DNA of 43,126 nucleotides from Candidatus Neomicrothrix sp. (GTDB lineage Bacteria; Actinomycetota; Acidimicrobiia; Acidimicrobiales; Aldehydirespiratoraceae): NCBI GenBank assembly GCA_017852795.1, contig JAFMKU010000001.1, forward strand, positions 1-43,126, written 5' to 3'. The notes under the pieces are model-generated. The model had not been told where the DNA came from. It was given only the letters and a program-made list of their open reading frames with translations, and did no database searches. Below are positions 1-6,992 of the stretch, piece after piece. The position numbers and the translations under genes are program-made. How positions within the stretch are numbered: the stretch's first letter is position 1; every line of letters starts with the position of its first letter.

Positions 1-12
1 AGGCAAGAAGAG

Positions 13-507
13 ATGAGTAACGAAGCAACCATGCCCCTCACCGAACAGGCCGTGCTCGCTGAGCAGTTCGTTGCTGGTTTGGCGGAGAAGTTTGGCTCTA
101 CCGTTTCCTTTGCCCATGAACAGGTTGAAGAGGACGAGATCCGCATCACCGTGAGCGGTGACAACCTCGGGCGAATGGTGGGTCACCGTGGTTCGACCGC
201 CATGGCCATTGACGACTTGGTGCGTACCGTGCTCCAGCGACAAGCAGGAAACAGCCGAAACGGCCGTATCCGGGTTGATGTTGGTGGAATCCGAGCCCGC
301 CGGGCGGAAGCGCTGGCGACGTTCGCTCGTGCGCAGGCTCAGCAGGTCGCTGAAACCGGCACGGCTCGTTCGTTGGAGCCAATGAGCAGCTCAGACCGCA
401 AACTCGTTCACGACACTCTCGCCGAGTTTGCTGGCGTTGCCACCACTTCTGCGGGCGAAGACCCCAACCGTCGGGTAGTTATCGTTCCGGTTGGAGATGC
501 TGACTGA
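13..507 (+). CDS. jag: KhpB/Jag-type RNA-binding protein (KH + R3H)
   Basis: Cytoplasmic single-stranded nucleic-acid binding protein of the KhpB/Jag family, linked in other bacteria to RNA binding and cell-wall/division control. The 164-residue product has a KH-like region with the GRMVGHRG loop (about residues 53-60) and a C-terminal R3H segment with the RKLVH signature (about 128-132). The long N-terminal Jag domain of Firmicutes is absent, as is usual in actinobacteria. It lies directly upstream of rsmG and overlaps it by about 11 bp, in the conserved yidC-jag-rsmG-parA-parB order near replication origins. Only 12 bases precede the chosen ATG and they contain no in-frame stop, so the true start could be outside the window; an AAGAAGAG stretch just before the ATG could serve as ribosome binding site. 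Confidence 0.88.
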   Translation: MSNEATMPLTEQAVLAEQFVAGLAEKFGSTVSFAHEQVEEDEIRITVSGDNLGRMVGHRGSTAMAIDDLVRTVLQRQAGNSRNGRIRVDVGGIRARRAEALATFARAQAQQVAETGTARSLEPMSSSDRKLVHDTLAEFAGVATTSAGEDPNRRVVIVPVGDAD

Positions 508-1195
508 CGTTGAACAGGCTGCACTTGAGGCAGCCTGGCAGCCAGCCCGAAAGGCTGGCGTACTCGGCCAGGCAACGGTCGAAGAACTGTATGAACACAC
601 GGCTGGGTTTGTCTCAGCCGTGTGTTCTGCTTTTGATACCCCACCCAACGATCTCCAGATGCGAATCGTTGACGTTGGTACCGGAGCTGGAGTGCCGGCG
701 GTGCTTCTTGCTCACGCACTCCCCTCCTGCTCTGTGGTTGCGGTGGATTCTTCAGAACAACGACTTGATCATGTACGGCGAGCCGTACGAGCGCTAGACC
801 TCGGTAGCCGGGTTGACGTGGTGCATGGACGAGCCGATGAGTTGGGCCGCACGGTGATGCACCGTGAGCAATACGACATCGCGGTAGCCAGACTTCTGGC
901 CGAACCCGGAGACTCGGTGGAGTTACTCGCACCACTGGTTCGGCCAGGGGGAGTGCTTGTGGTGTCAGCTCGCGGGTCGGCACAGCCCCAATGGGATCAA
1001 CTCCCGGTAGCGGGATTGCCGCTCGGACCAGCCCGCTGGTCGGCAGATCGCCGTGTAGACGAAGCAAGCGCTAGGTCAGAACACTCGGGTGGCGTTTCAC
1101 AATTTGTGACCATCGAACGCATTGGCGAATGTCCGACCACACTCCCCCGCCGCCCAAACGCCCGCAAACGCCAACCATTTCTCGCTGAGACCTAA
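497..1195 (+). CDS. rsmG: 16S rRNA (guanine-527-N7)-methyltransferase RsmG (GidB)
   Basis: SAM-dependent methyltransferase predicted to methylate N7 of G527 in 16S rRNA. The Rossmann-like fold is visible: VDVGTGAGVP is the SAM-binding glycine loop, followed by VAVDSSEQR and the RADEL segment, then a C-terminal hydrophobic strand ending in VSARG. Family members usually read KG in that last strand, so the protein is somewhat divergent. I chose ATG at 497; a TTG at 491 in the same frame is an alternative. The start lies inside the end of jag, implying translational coupling. The 3' end is followed by the parS array that precedes parA. Position between jag and parA supports the assignment strongly. 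Confidence 0.85.
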   Translation: MLTDVEQAALEAAWQPARKAGVLGQATVEELYEHTAGFVSAVCSAFDTPPNDLQMRIVDVGTGAGVPAVLLAHALPSCSVVAVDSSEQRLDHVRRAVRALDLGSRVDVVHGRADELGRTVMHREQYDIAVARLLAEPGDSVELLAPLVRPGGVLVVSARGSAQPQWDQLPVAGLPLGPARWSADRRVDEASARSEHSGGVSQFVTIERIGECPTTLPRRPNARKRQPFLAET

Positions 1196-1206
1196 TACCG
1201 CCGGTG

Positions 1207-1222
1207 TGTTTCACGTGAAACG
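1207..1222 (+). promoter_or_regulatory. parS: parS site 1
   Basis: TGTTTCACGTGAAACG matches the bacterial parS consensus TGTTTCACGTGAAACA at 15 of 16 bases. It is the first of four sites between rsmG and parA and the probable loading point for ParB. Confidence 0.95.
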
Positions 1223-1258
1223 TTATGGTGGGGCACATCCCCACCGTGTGGCGCCCCG

Positions 1259-1274
1259 TGTTTCACGTGAAACG
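1259..1274 (+). promoter_or_regulatory. parS: parS site 2
   Basis: TGTTTCACGTGAAACG, 15 of 16 bases to the parS consensus, starting exactly 52 bp after site 1. Confidence 0.95.
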
Positions 1275-1310
1275 TTATGCCAGAGAACAGGCCCACGTTG
1301 CGAAGCTAGG

Positions 1311-1326
1311 TGTTTCACGTGAAACG
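1311..1326 (+). promoter_or_regulatory. parS: parS site 3
   Basis: TGTTTCACGTGAAACG, 15 of 16 bases to the parS consensus, starting exactly 52 bp after site 2. Confidence 0.95.
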
Positions 1327-1362
1327 TTGTGGTGGGGTACATGCCCACCGTGTGGCGCCCTG

Positions 1363-1378
1363 TGTTTCACGTGAAACA
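1363..1378 (+). promoter_or_regulatory. parS: parS site 4 (perfect consensus)
   Basis: TGTTTCACGTGAAACA is a perfect parS palindrome, starting exactly 52 bp after site 3 and lying about 120 bp upstream of the chosen parA start. Confidence 0.97.
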
Positions 1379-1498
1379 CTGACGAGACTCATCAATTGCC
1401 ACGAAAGTTCCTCAATTCGCAAGAAAGTATCGTGAGGGTGCTTGCATGGAACCCCGATGGCGGCGATGATGAGGGACGTCGATCGGAAGGGAGACACC

Positions 1499-2287
1499 GT
1501 GGACGAAGCGATCGCTTCTGGACCCCGTGTGTTTGCGGTAGCGAACCAAAAGGGGGGTGTTGGAAAGACCACAACAACGGTCAATCTTGGTGCTTGTTTT
1601 GCTGAACTCGGGCAGCGGGTCTTGGTGGTGGACCTTGACCCTCAGGGGAATGCGAGTACCGGTTTGGGAGTGAACTCCCGGGAACTTGAATACTCGCTGT
1701 ACGACGTGCTGCTTCAGGACATTCCGATGGAGGACGTGCTTGAACCCACGTCCATCAAAGGGTTGTTTGTCGCACCAGCCAGCCTGGATCTTGCCGGCGC
1801 AGAAATCGAACTGGTGCCGGCGTTTAGCCGCGAATCGAAACTCCGTGATGCCATCCGATCAGTGGCGGACGATTTTGACATTGTATTGATCGACTGTCCC
1901 CCATCGCTGGGCTTGCTCACGATCAACGGTTTGACTGCCGCCACCGAAGTGTTGGTACCGATCCAGACCGAGTACTACGCGTTGGAGGGGTTGGGCCAGT
2001 TGATCCGGAACGTGGATCTCGTTACCCGCAACTTGAACCCGACACTTGAGCTCAGCACCATTGCCTTGGTGATGTACGACGCGCGTACCAAACTCTCAGC
2101 ACAGGTGGCGGATGAAGTGCGTGAGCACTTTGGTGACAAGGTGATGCAGAACGTGATCCCCCGAACGGTTCGATTGAGCGAGGCTCCCAGCTTCGGACAA
2201 CCGATCACGACCTTCGATCCACAATCTCGAGGGGCTGAGGCCTATCGGGAGCTAGCAAAGGAGATTCTGGGTGGCCACCAAGCGTAG
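1499..2287 (+). CDS. parA: Chromosome partitioning ATPase ParA (Soj)
   Basis: Deviant Walker-type ATPase that binds DNA non-specifically and works with ParB-parS to segregate replication origins. It shows the Walker A motif KGGVGKTT (about residues 18-25), A' motif VVDLDPQGNAS (43-53) and Walker B FDIVLIDCPPSLG (126-138). I chose the GTG at 1499 because GGAAGGGAG sits 5 bases upstream; this gives 262 residues. In-frame upstream starts exist (TTG 1442, ATG 1457, 1466 and 1469) but I see no clear ribosome binding site for them. The gene follows the parS array and overlaps parB by 17 bp, so ParA and ParB are probably translationally coupled. Confidence 0.95.
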   Translation: MDEAIASGPRVFAVANQKGGVGKTTTTVNLGACFAELGQRVLVVDLDPQGNASTGLGVNSRELEYSLYDVLLQDIPMEDVLEPTSIKGLFVAPASLDLAGAEIELVPAFSRESKLRDAIRSVADDFDIVLIDCPPSLGLLTINGLTAATEVLVPIQTEYYALEGLGQLIRNVDLVTRNLNPTLELSTIALVMYDARTKLSAQVADEVREHFGDKVMQNVIPRTVRLSEAPSFGQPITTFDPQSRGAEAYRELAKEILGGHQA

Positions 2288-3149
2288 TGGACTAGGAAAA
2301 GGGCTTAGCTCACTGATCCCCTCGGAGGGGCAGTCAACTGGGGGAGCGTTACGGGAACTTGATGTTGAGCACATCGTTCCCAACCAGTACCAACCCAGAG
2401 ATCATTTTGATGAAGAGTTGCTGACCTCGCTTGCCGCGTCTATCGCGGAAGTTGGGGTAATCCAACCGATCGTGGTTCGCACCATCGACGAGGGATACGA
2501 ACTCATCGCGGGGGAGCGGAGGTGGCGTGCGGCCAAGCGTGCAGGCCTTCGGGTAATCCCGGCCCTCGTTCGCGAGTCCGACGACATGGCTTCGTTGGAA
2601 ACCGCGGTGGTGGAGAACCTTCATCGTCAGGATCTCAACGCGTTGGAAGAAGCGGCGGCCTACCAGCAACTCATCGACGATTTCCAGATGACGCAGGCCG
2701 AAGTCGCGACCCGAGTGGGGCGATCGCGTTCAAGTATCGCCAACACCATTCGCCTGTTGCACCTTCCACCATCGGTCCAGGGTTTGGTGGTGACCGGCGC
2801 GCTAACTGCTGGCCACGCCCGAGCGTTGTTGTCGGTTGAGGATCCCACTGAGCAAGAGGCTTTAGCGAAGGTCATGGTTCGTGACCAGCTAAGCGTTCGC
2901 CAAGCCGAGGCTCTGGTCAAGGCCGATGATGAACAAGGATCTGAGAATTCAGCCTCGCTATCATCGCCGACCGCCGCGACTGGTGGGTCGACCAAGGATG
3001 CCGGGCTGCTTGAGCTTGAAGAGTTGCTAGCCAACCGACTCGATACCCGGGTGCGAGTTCAGCTTGGGAAAGGCCCGGGGCGTCTGTTGATCGACTTTGC
3101 CGATCTCGACGACCTAGAACGCATCTACCGGGTTATCTCCGCATCCTGA
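2271..3149 (+). CDS. parB: Chromosome partitioning protein ParB (Spo0J)
   Basis: CTP-dependent DNA clamp that loads at parS and spreads along neighbouring DNA. The 292-residue protein has the N-terminal KRSGLGKGLSSLIP motif (ParA-interacting region), the GERRW CTP-binding box (81-85), the ENLHRQDLN segment (115-123), a helix-turn-helix around 140-162 and a C-terminal dimerisation region after a low-complexity linker. It starts with GTG inside the end of parA. Four matching parS sites lie upstream at 1207-1378. It converges with the cwlM-like gene, the same arrangement as in mycobacteria. Confidence 0.96.
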   Translation: MATKRSGLGKGLSSLIPSEGQSTGGALRELDVEHIVPNQYQPRDHFDEELLTSLAASIAEVGVIQPIVVRTIDEGYELIAGERRWRAAKRAGLRVIPALVRESDDMASLETAVVENLHRQDLNALEEAAAYQQLIDDFQMTQAEVATRVGRSRSSIANTIRLLHLPPSVQGLVVTGALTAGHARALLSVEDPTEQEALAKVMVRDQLSVRQAEALVKADDEQGSENSASLSSPTAATGGSTKDAGLLELEELLANRLDTRVRVQLGKGPGRLLIDFADLDDLERIYRVISAS

Positions 3150-3174
3150 CCACCCAGGAGATCACCAACTTGAA

Positions 3175-3194
3175 GGTGTGACAAATGTCACACC
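3175..3194. promoter_or_regulatory. CRP-like palindrome between parB and cwlM-like gene
   Basis: A perfect 9-bp inverted repeat GGTGTGACA-AA-TGTCACACC. Its core TGTGA-N6-TCACA matches the cAMP-receptor/GlxR-type consensus. It lies between convergent genes, so it does not face an obvious promoter; it could also act as a weak terminator, but no T-tract follows. Confidence 0.5.
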
Positions 3195-3206
3195 ATGGTG
3201 ACAACC

Positions 3207-3215
3207 TGTGGATAA
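3207..3215 (-). promoter_or_regulatory. DnaA box
   Basis: TGTGGATAA on the plus strand is the exact complement of the classical DnaA box TTATCCACA. It is one of two perfect boxes in the 135-bp parB/cwlM-like gap. Confidence 0.6.
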
Positions 3216-3271
3216 GTCGTGAACAACCCTGTCCAAAGACGGTTTCCATCGGTGGAAAACGCTGGGGTCAT

Positions 3272-3280
3272 TGTGGATAA
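3272..3280 (-). promoter_or_regulatory. DnaA box
   Basis: A second perfect TGTGGATAA, 65 bp from the first and in the same orientation. A degenerate box, GGTGGAAAA, lies between them at about 3251-3259. Confidence 0.6.
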
Positions 3281-3284
3281 CGGT

Positions 3285-4268
3285 TCAGTCGGGCGGCTCG
3301 ACTGGCGACTCGCTCCATAACGTCAACGAATCACGAAACCCCTCCGCCACCGTCGATGAGCGTTCGACCACCTCAGCTGGTTGTCCCAACCGGCACCAGA
3401 TCGCTGGCATTCGCGTTTCCCGCAGGATTGGAATACGAAGCCCGCGCACAGGATGTTCACCCGTCAACCGACTGGTGAGCGCCCGGGAGGCCTGAAGGGC
3501 GAGTTGACGGCCACCGCGCGAGTGAAACCCTTCCGTCTGGAAGAACCCAACCGAAAAATCATCAGGAGAGAGGGTCACCCCCAAATAGACGGTGGCGTTC
3601 CATTCGTTGGCAATTTGTGCCTGCTGTGAAAGATCGGGTTGGTGGAGGGTGAGCACCGTCGCCCCATCCGCCAACAATCGCCGGGCGAGCGTCTCAATAA
3701 GGCCAGGAAGACCACCTGATTCGCCGAGCACGATCCGATGCTGATCAAGTCCACCTCGACCCTGACGGAGCCGTTCGGCTTCACGCACTTCGGTGATGGT
3801 CTTTTCACCGGCCCGCCGGCCCGCTAGCCGAGCAAGGGCATCGACCGTGTCCGGGCCGACGATTCCATCGGCGGGAATGCCGGAATTGGTCTGAAAAGCG
3901 CGCACCGCGTCAACCGTGTCGGGCCCAAAGATGCCGTCGACGTACCCTGCGTCAAAACCAAGCCCCCCGAGGCGCTGCTGCAAATCGGTGACATCATCAC
4001 CTCGAGTCATCGGAGAACGCAGATACAGCATTCGGTCACCGAGATGAAAATCGGCTTCGACCAATGCGGACCATGTTTGAGGGCCGCACATTCCGTCGTC
4101 CACAAGCCGACGAGACGCCTGAAAAGCTCGAACCGCAAGCACGGTGTCGGTGTCGTACACCTCAACGTTGCCAACCGCAGGAAACCCGGCCGCCACCAAG
4201 CGACGGTGCAGATCCCGGACGGTTGGCCCAGAATCACCGATCTGGAGCGGTATCCCTTCGACCGACAT
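3285..4268 (-). CDS. cwlM: CwlM-like protein: two PG-binding domains plus degenerate amidase_3 domain
   Basis: The 327-residue protein has two PG_binding_1 repeats (about residues 8-70 and 84-148) and a C-terminal region with the shape of N-acetylmuramoyl-L-alanine amidase family 3 (about 177-300). No signal peptide is visible, so it is probably cytoplasmic. Mycobacterial CwlM has the same architecture and context, and is known as a cytoplasmic regulator of MurA and peptidoglycan synthesis. Here the zinc-site motifs look lost: the usual DPGHGG reads LGESGG (181-186), the SIHxNA-type motif reads YLGVTLSP (218-225), and the final E-containing strand reads AIWCRLG. I infer a non-enzymatic regulatory role. 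Leftward, last gene after trxB-trxA, convergent with parB. The start has no strong ribosome binding site. Confidence 0.82.
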   Translation of the reverse strand: MSVEGIPLQIGDSGPTVRDLHRRLVAAGFPAVGNVEVYDTDTVLAVRAFQASRRLVDDGMCGPQTWSALVEADFHLGDRMLYLRSPMTRGDDVTDLQQRLGGLGFDAGYVDGIFGPDTVDAVRAFQTNSGIPADGIVGPDTVDALARLAGRRAGEKTITEVREAERLRQGRGGLDQHRIVLGESGGLPGLIETLARRLLADGATVLTLHQPDLSQQAQIANEWNATVYLGVTLSPDDFSVGFFQTEGFHSRGGRQLALQASRALTSRLTGEHPVRGLRIPILRETRMPAIWCRLGQPAEVVERSSTVAEGFRDSLTLWSESPVEPPD

Positions 4269-4319
4269 TGGGCTGAGACTACCGGACGCCGGAGAACGAT
4301 CGGGGAGGGGAGTGGCTAA

Positions 4320-4646
4320 CTACAGATAGCCAGCGATGTCATCAAGCAGCGCCTGCTTCGGCTTAGCTCCAATGACCTTGGCTACCGGTTCACCATCTTT
4401 GAACAAGATGAGCGTCGGGATCGACATCACTTCGAAGCGACGGGCGATGTCTCCGGCTTCGTCCACGTTGAGCTTGGCGATCCGAAGCTTGTCACCCTGC
4501 TCGTCAGCGATTTCTTCGAGAATGGGGGCGATCATCTTGCAGGGGCCACACCACTCCGCCCAGAAGTCGACCAGTACCGGTGCGCCATCGGAGGCGATGG
4601 TCTCGTCGAAGGTGGATTCGGACAGGGTGGTAACGGCTCCAGCCAT
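4320..4646 (-). CDS. trxA: Thioredoxin
   Basis: Small cytoplasmic disulfide reductase of 108 residues. The redox motif WCGPC is at 32-36 and the cis-proline at SIPT (about 75-78), both normal. I chose the ATG at 4646 because AAAGGA lies 6 bases upstream; an upstream in-frame ATG at 4676 would add 10 residues without a good ribosome binding site. It lies 90 bp downstream of the trxB stop-side region and about 50 bp upstream of the cwlM-like start, so trxB-trxA-cwlM probably form one transcription unit. Same order as trxB2-trxC-cwlM in Mycobacterium. Confidence 0.95.
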   Translation of the reverse strand: MAGAVTTLSESTFDETIASDGAPVLVDFWAEWCGPCKMIAPILEEIADEQGDKLRIAKLNVDEAGDIARRFEVMSIPTLILFKDGEPVAKVIGAKPKQALLDDIAGYL

Positions 4647-4736
4647 CGGAGGTCCTTTCGTACGGGACGGTCGCAATTCACCGACCAGGGTCTTGTCACG
4701 TTAGCGCGCCGAGGAACCCGAGAGGTGCCGAGTTCG

Positions 4737-5705
4737 TCAGCTCGCGTCGTGCAACGACTCCAACCAGCGTTCGGCTTCCAACGCTCCGGCGCATCCTGAA
4801 CCTGCCGCGGTGATGGCCTGCCGATACACCTCGTCCTGTACGTCACCGACGGCAAAAACTCCAGGAACATTGGTTGCGGTGCCACCCGGTTGGGTAACGA
4901 GATAGCCGTTGTCTTTCATCTCCAACTGGTCGGCAAACAGCGACGTGTTGGGTTGGTGCCCGATGGCGATGAACAGACCCGTGACCGGCAGCTCAGAGGA
5001 CTCGCCGGAATGCACGTTTTCTACCGTCACCCCGGCCAACGAGCCCTCGCCGAGGTAGGAGGTCACGTGGCTGTCCCAGAGGAACTCAATTTTGGGATTG
5101 TTGAAAGCCCGGTCCTGCATGATTTTTGATGCCCGCAACTCCGACCGACGGTGGACGACCGTGACTTTGCTGGCAAAGCGGGAAAGGAACTGTGCTTCTT
5201 CGAGCGCCGAATCGCCACCGCCGACCACCGCGATTTCCTGATCTCGAAAGAAGAACCCGTCGCAGGTTGCGCACGTCGAAATCCCATGTCCGACCAGTTC
5301 GGTTTCGCGATCCAACCCCAACATCAGCGCCTGCGCCCCGGTGGCCACGATGATCGCGTTGGTTTGATGCGTTGGTTCTGGAGTGTCAGGCGAACCCACC
5401 CAGACGCCGAACGGCCGGGCCGAGAGGTCCACCCGAGACGCCTTTACCGTCTGGATGTTGGCCCCGAACCGGGCGGCCTGAGCACGAAAGTTCGACATCA
5501 ACTCCGGACCCATGATCCCTTCAGGGAAACCGGGGAAGTTCTCGACTTCGGTGGTCAGCATCAACTGGCCACCGGGCTGATCGCTGGTCGAAGACGGCTC
5601 ACCTTCGAGCACCAACGGCGAAAGACTGGCCCGAGCCGTGTAGATCGCAGCGGTCAAACCGGCCGGACCGGAACCAATGATGATGACGTCGTGAAATTCG
5701 GACAT
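4737..5705 (-). CDS. trxB: Thioredoxin-disulfide reductase
   Basis: FAD- and NADPH-dependent flavoenzyme that reduces thioredoxin. The 322-residue product shows the FAD-binding GSGPAGLTAA (11-20), the redox-active CATCDG (145-150), the NADPH-binding GGGDSALEEA (162-171) and a C-terminal FAD motif ending in FAVGDVQD. I chose the ATG at 5705, preceded by AGAAGGAA; the frame stays open upstream to 5777 but lacks a better start signal. It sits just upstream of trxA, so the reductase and its substrate are made together, downstream of the sigma/anti-sigma pair. Confidence 0.96.
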   Translation of the reverse strand: MSEFHDVIIIGSGPAGLTAAIYTARASLSPLVLEGEPSSTSDQPGGQLMLTTEVENFPGFPEGIMGPELMSNFRAQAARFGANIQTVKASRVDLSARPFGVWVGSPDTPEPTHQTNAIIVATGAQALMLGLDRETELVGHGISTCATCDGFFFRDQEIAVVGGGDSALEEAQFLSRFASKVTVVHRRSELRASKIMQDRAFNNPKIEFLWDSHVTSYLGEGSLAGVTVENVHSGESSELPVTGLFIAIGHQPNTSLFADQLEMKDNGYLVTQPGGTATNVPGVFAVGDVQDEVYRQAITAAGSGCAGALEAERWLESLHDAS

Positions 5706-5757
5706 GCCGTTCCTTCTGGATTGCGATAGGTGCGAACGTAGCCGACCGGCACCGGCG

Positions 5758-6174
5758 TCAGGTAAGTCCGCGAACAATCCCGACGCAAACCACGGCCACG
5801 ATCAACAATCCGTCGGCAATGAGCGCCAAGGTAAGCGGTCGGGAACTTGATCCCCGAGACATCCACAGGCCCGCACCCAGCGAGGTTAGGAGCGCACCGA
5901 CGAACAAGTGAGCGGCCCAGGTCGCATCCCCAACGCCGCCACCAAGGGGAAGATACGCATCAGCCAACCGCAGCAGGGCAACGAGCACCAGCACCAACAA
6001 CGAGCTGGCCAAACCCACGAACAGCAACCCGATCACCAACGCCCGAACCAACAACACAACGTTGTCGGTGGTGAGACGCTTGACCTGATCGATCAGCGCC
6101 ACAATCCGATTGGTTTGCCGGGTCGCCCAGTCGGGGGAGGGTCCGGCAGCGTCGGAAGGCGGAACAGCGGTCAT
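5758..6174 (-). CDS. Small membrane protein, three predicted TM segments
   Basis: I do not recognise a specific family. The 138-residue product has a hydrophilic N-terminus (1-35), a long hydrophobic stretch (about 39-70), then two more membrane segments (about 86-105 and 114-134). The overall look is that of holin-like or small actinobacterial integral membrane proteins. It lies between the anti-sigma gene (17 bp upstream) and trxB (52 bp downstream) in the same orientation, so it is probably part of the same operon. It has no counterpart that I recall at this place in the mycobacterial sigM locus. Confidence 0.7.
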   Translation of the reverse strand: MTAVPPSDAAGPSPDWATRQTNRIVALIDQVKRLTTDNVVLLVRALVIGLLFVGLASSLLVLVLVALLRLADAYLPLGGGVGDATWAAHLFVGALLTSLGAGLWMSRGSSSRPLTLALIADGLLIVAVVCVGIVRGLT

Positions 6175-6191
6175 CCCCCGATCCTACCTGC

Positions 6192-6992
6192 TTACGGGGT
6201 GGGAATACTGAGCGCTTCGGCCACCGGGCAGGCCCCTGGAACGAAGCTCACCATGGCGTTCTCACCCGCCTCGGTCCGGGCCTGGACGACCTCGACGGGG
6301 CTTCCGGCCACCAGCGCCGAGACCACCCGAAGCGCGACCACCGGATCGACAAGTGTTTCGGTTAGGACCGCTAGCGCTTCGTCACACACCGGGTCGTCGG
6401 GGCCAGACGGCCACGACAGTTCGATAACCGCTGAAGCCAACTCGGCCTGCGAGGCGACCGTGACCAACGGTGAAGCATCGTCCGCGGCGGCCATGTCGGT
6501 GCTTTCGTTCGTAGTGGCCGCCATGTCGGCGGCTCCGGCCTCGGCGAGTTCGGCTGGTTCGGCAAACTCGTCAGTTTCCGTGAGCTCGGTGGCTGCCGTC
6601 AGACCTTCGGCGCCATCGGCTGCTGCGTCCATTGATGCGACTTCGGTCGCGGTACGCGAACTGCTGTTTCGAAGCAGCGCCCCAGACCCCAGCACGAGGG
6701 CCACCAGCGCGGCAGCAGCCCCCAACCAGACCGGTGCTCGGCTCCCTCGGCCACGCATCTGGCGAGCGTGGTCCAAGCCCACGACGTTAGGAGAAGCAGC
6801 AAGCGCCTCGGTGCGTAGACGATCCACATCGGGAGCCGGCGTATCAACGGAGAGCAGGTCGGCGAGCGACCGAAGTGTTTCGACGCGCGCCATCAGCGCC
6901 GGATCAGCTTCCACTCTGGCGGCTTCCGCCTCGGTGGTTTCGCCGTCCACGTGCCGCGAAAGCAGCTCGTCGGTGATGGGGTCAAAAGTCAT
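6192..6992 (-). CDS. Anti-sigma factor, single-pass membrane protein (RsmA-like)
   Basis: Probable membrane anti-sigma factor for the adjacent ECF sigma factor. Residues 1-60 form a helical anti-sigma-like domain beginning DELLSRHVDGE, one membrane segment lies around 88-107, and the C-terminal half is an Ala/Glu/Thr-rich extracytoplasmic region. The HxxxCxxC zinc signature of ZAS-type anti-sigma factors is absent. The 266-residue length resembles Rv3912 of M. tuberculosis, which sits at the same position next to sigM. Its ATG overlaps the sigma stop by 4 bp (ATGA), typical for a translationally coupled sigma/anti-sigma pair. The function is inferred from position and architecture. Confidence 0.75.
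   Translation of the reverse strand: MTFDPITDELLSRHVDGETTEAEAARVEADPALMARVETLRSLADLLSVDTPAPDVDRLRTEALAASPNVVGLDHARQMRGRGSRAPVWLGAAAALVALVLGSGALLRNSSSRTATEVASMDAAADGAEGLTAATELTETDEFAEPAELAEAGAADMAATTNESTDMAAADDASPLVTVASQAELASAVIELSWPSGPDDPVCDEALAVLTETLVDPVVALRVVSALVAGSPVEVVQARTEAGENAMVSFVPGACPVAEALSIPTP

Larger units (their letters stand above)
1207..1378. repeat. parS array with duplicated spacer
   Basis: Four parS 16-mers repeat with a constant 52-bp period. The spacer after site 1 and the spacer after site 3 are near-identical, sharing GGTGGGG and CCACCGTGTGGCGCCC blocks. The spacer after site 2 is unrelated but the same length. Spacer 1 contains a 7-bp inverted repeat, GGTGGGG/CCCCACC around CACAT (about 1227-1245); the copy in spacer 3 keeps 6 bp of it. 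The whole 1196-1498 stretch is otherwise non-coding and also holds the parA leader. Confidence 0.9.

Noticed and set aside
1097-1109. Palindrome TCACAA-T-TTGTGA
   Set aside because: It is inside the rsmG coding region and the half-sites are in the wrong order for a CRP site; probably chance.
3150-3284. Replication origin oriC
   Set aside because: Only two good DnaA boxes, no AT-rich unwinding element, and dnaA/dnaN are not here. The region is at most origin-associated.
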